Source: an uncultured Erysipelotrichaceae bacterium
Lineage (GTDB): Bacteria > Bacillota_I > Bacilli_A > Erysipelotrichales > Coprobacillaceae
NCBI GenBank assembly: GCA_937917505.1
Contig: CALDMQ010000067.1
Coordinates: forward strand, 1 to 5,766
DNA: 5,766 nt
Direction: 5' to 3'
Under the pieces are notes generated by a model. It ran no database searches, was not told the DNA's origin, and saw nothing but the letters and a program-made list of their open reading frames with translations. Below are positions 5,277 to 5,766 of the stretch, one piece after another; the first letter of the stretch is position 1, and each line of letters opens with the position of its first letter. Position numbers and translations under genes: made by a program.

Positions 5277-5766
5277 TTATTGTAAGACTTGATTCCTAAC
5301 CTGTAAAGGAGTTAAGCCTTTTAATTTTACTTTGATTCTTTCTTCATTATAATATCCTATATATTCTTCCATTGCCTCTTTTAATTGTTGTAATGTTTCA
5401 ACCTCATATTCATGTCCATAAAACATTTCATTCTTCATTTTTCCAAAAAAGTTTTCCATAACTCCATTATCATAACAATTTCCTTTTCTTGACATTGATT
5501 GCAGAATTCCCTTTTCTTTAAGTCTTTTATGATAATGTTCCATTTGATATTGCCATCCCTGATCTGAATGCATAATCAATCCTTCAAGTATGGGAAACTT
5601 TTCATATACCTGAGTTAACATATTTGTAATTTGTTTAAGATTAGGATGCAGTGATAAATCATAGGAAATAATCTCATTTGTAAACATATCTAATATTGGA
5701 GAAATATAACATTTACCCCAAGAAAAATTGAATTGAGATACATCAGTAGTCCATTTTTGTAATGGT
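5277..5766 (-). CDS. IS3-family transposase OrfB, DDE integrase domain (5' end outside window)
   Basis: This is the catalytic part of an IS3/IS150-group transposase, which carries out copy-out/paste-in transposition through a circular intermediate. The 162 visible C-terminal residues begin PLQKWTTDVSQF at the window edge, so the ORF has no start here; the first ATG inside the window (5687) is an internal methionine. The rve-type catalytic triad is complete: D8 (TTDV), D68 (HSDQGWQYQ) and E104 (GVMENFFG). There are exactly 35 residues between the second Asp and the Glu, with a Lys seven residues after the Glu, as the family requires. The C-terminus EYIGYYNEERIKVKLKGLTP is standard. In full-length relatives OrfB is about 280 aa, often fused to OrfA by a -1 frameshift. 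The frame is uninterrupted, so there is no sign of decay in this part. Confidence 0.95.
   Translation of the reverse strand, partial: PLQKWTTDVSQFNFSWGKCYISPILDMFTNEIISYDLSLHPNLKQITNMLTQVYEKFPILEGLIMHSDQGWQYQMEHYHKRLKEKGILQSMSRKGNCYDNGVMENFFGKMKNEMFYGHEYEVETLQQLKEAMEEYIGYYNEERIKVKLKGLTPLQVRNQVLQ

Larger units (their letters stand above)
5240..5766 (-). mobile_element. IS3-family (IS150-like) insertion sequence, right-hand part
   Basis: The element ends at 5240 with a typical IS3/IS150-type tip: TGTAGTGAACCCCAAA read on the plus strand, starting with TG as the family does. The transposase gene points toward this tip and stops 37 nt before it. The left half (orfA, the frameshift region, the left inverted repeat and the matching target duplication) lies beyond the window. 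Its insertion separates rsmE from whatever gene preceded it. The part present looks intact, with all three catalytic acids, so it may be active. Confidence 0.88.

Noticed and set aside
1..5766. CRISPR array, tRNA, riboswitch/T-box, phage or defence genes
   Set aside because: I saw no regularly spaced repeats, cloverleaf sequences, conserved leader motifs or defence-family domains; non-coding gaps are all under about 150 nt.

Overview
The window is A+T-rich DNA with strong AGGAGG-type Shine-Dalgarno sites. Every supported gene lies on the minus strand, so transcription runs right to left. TGA is used as a stop (mtaB and murE both end in TGA), which argues against Mycoplasma/Spiroplasma. The gene order matches the classic Firmicutes block (dnaJ)-prmA-rsmE-mtaB-...-rpsU. 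I infer a low-GC Firmicute, possibly of the Erysipelotrichia/Coprobacillus type, but the exact taxon cannot be read from the sequence.

Layout from right to left (5' to 3' of the transcripts): (1) 5240-5766 holds the 3' end of an IS3-family (IS150-like) insertion sequence, with most of the transposase DDE domain and the right terminal inverted repeat; the element runs off the window. (2) 5183-5239 holds what looks like the last eight codons of a gene interrupted by the IS, followed by a rho-independent terminator. (3) 850-5132 is a tightly packed co-directional run: rsmE (16S rRNA m3U1498 methyltransferase), a 254-aa protein of unknown function, mtaB (tRNA ms2t6A37 methylthiotransferase), a MurE-type muropeptide ligase, and deoC (deoxyribose-phosphate aldolase). 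Successive genes abut, overlap by 17-23 nt, or are 13 nt apart, so this is very probably one operon. (4) A weak A+T-rich terminator lies at 192-213. (5) The 5' part of rpsU (ribosomal protein S21), with its own good promoter and SD, runs off the left edge.

The core is translation-related housekeeping (rRNA methylation, tRNA thiomethylation, S21). A cell-wall ligase, a deoxyribose catabolic enzyme and an uncharacterised gene are inserted into it. I see no evidence of a defence system, CRISPR array, riboswitch, tRNA or phage module. The points most worth a second look are the unknown gene between rsmE and mtaB, the MurE homologue whose DYAH-type motif is altered, and the IS insertion that cut rsmE off from its usual upstream partners. 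That insertion also creates a false N-terminal extension of rsmE.
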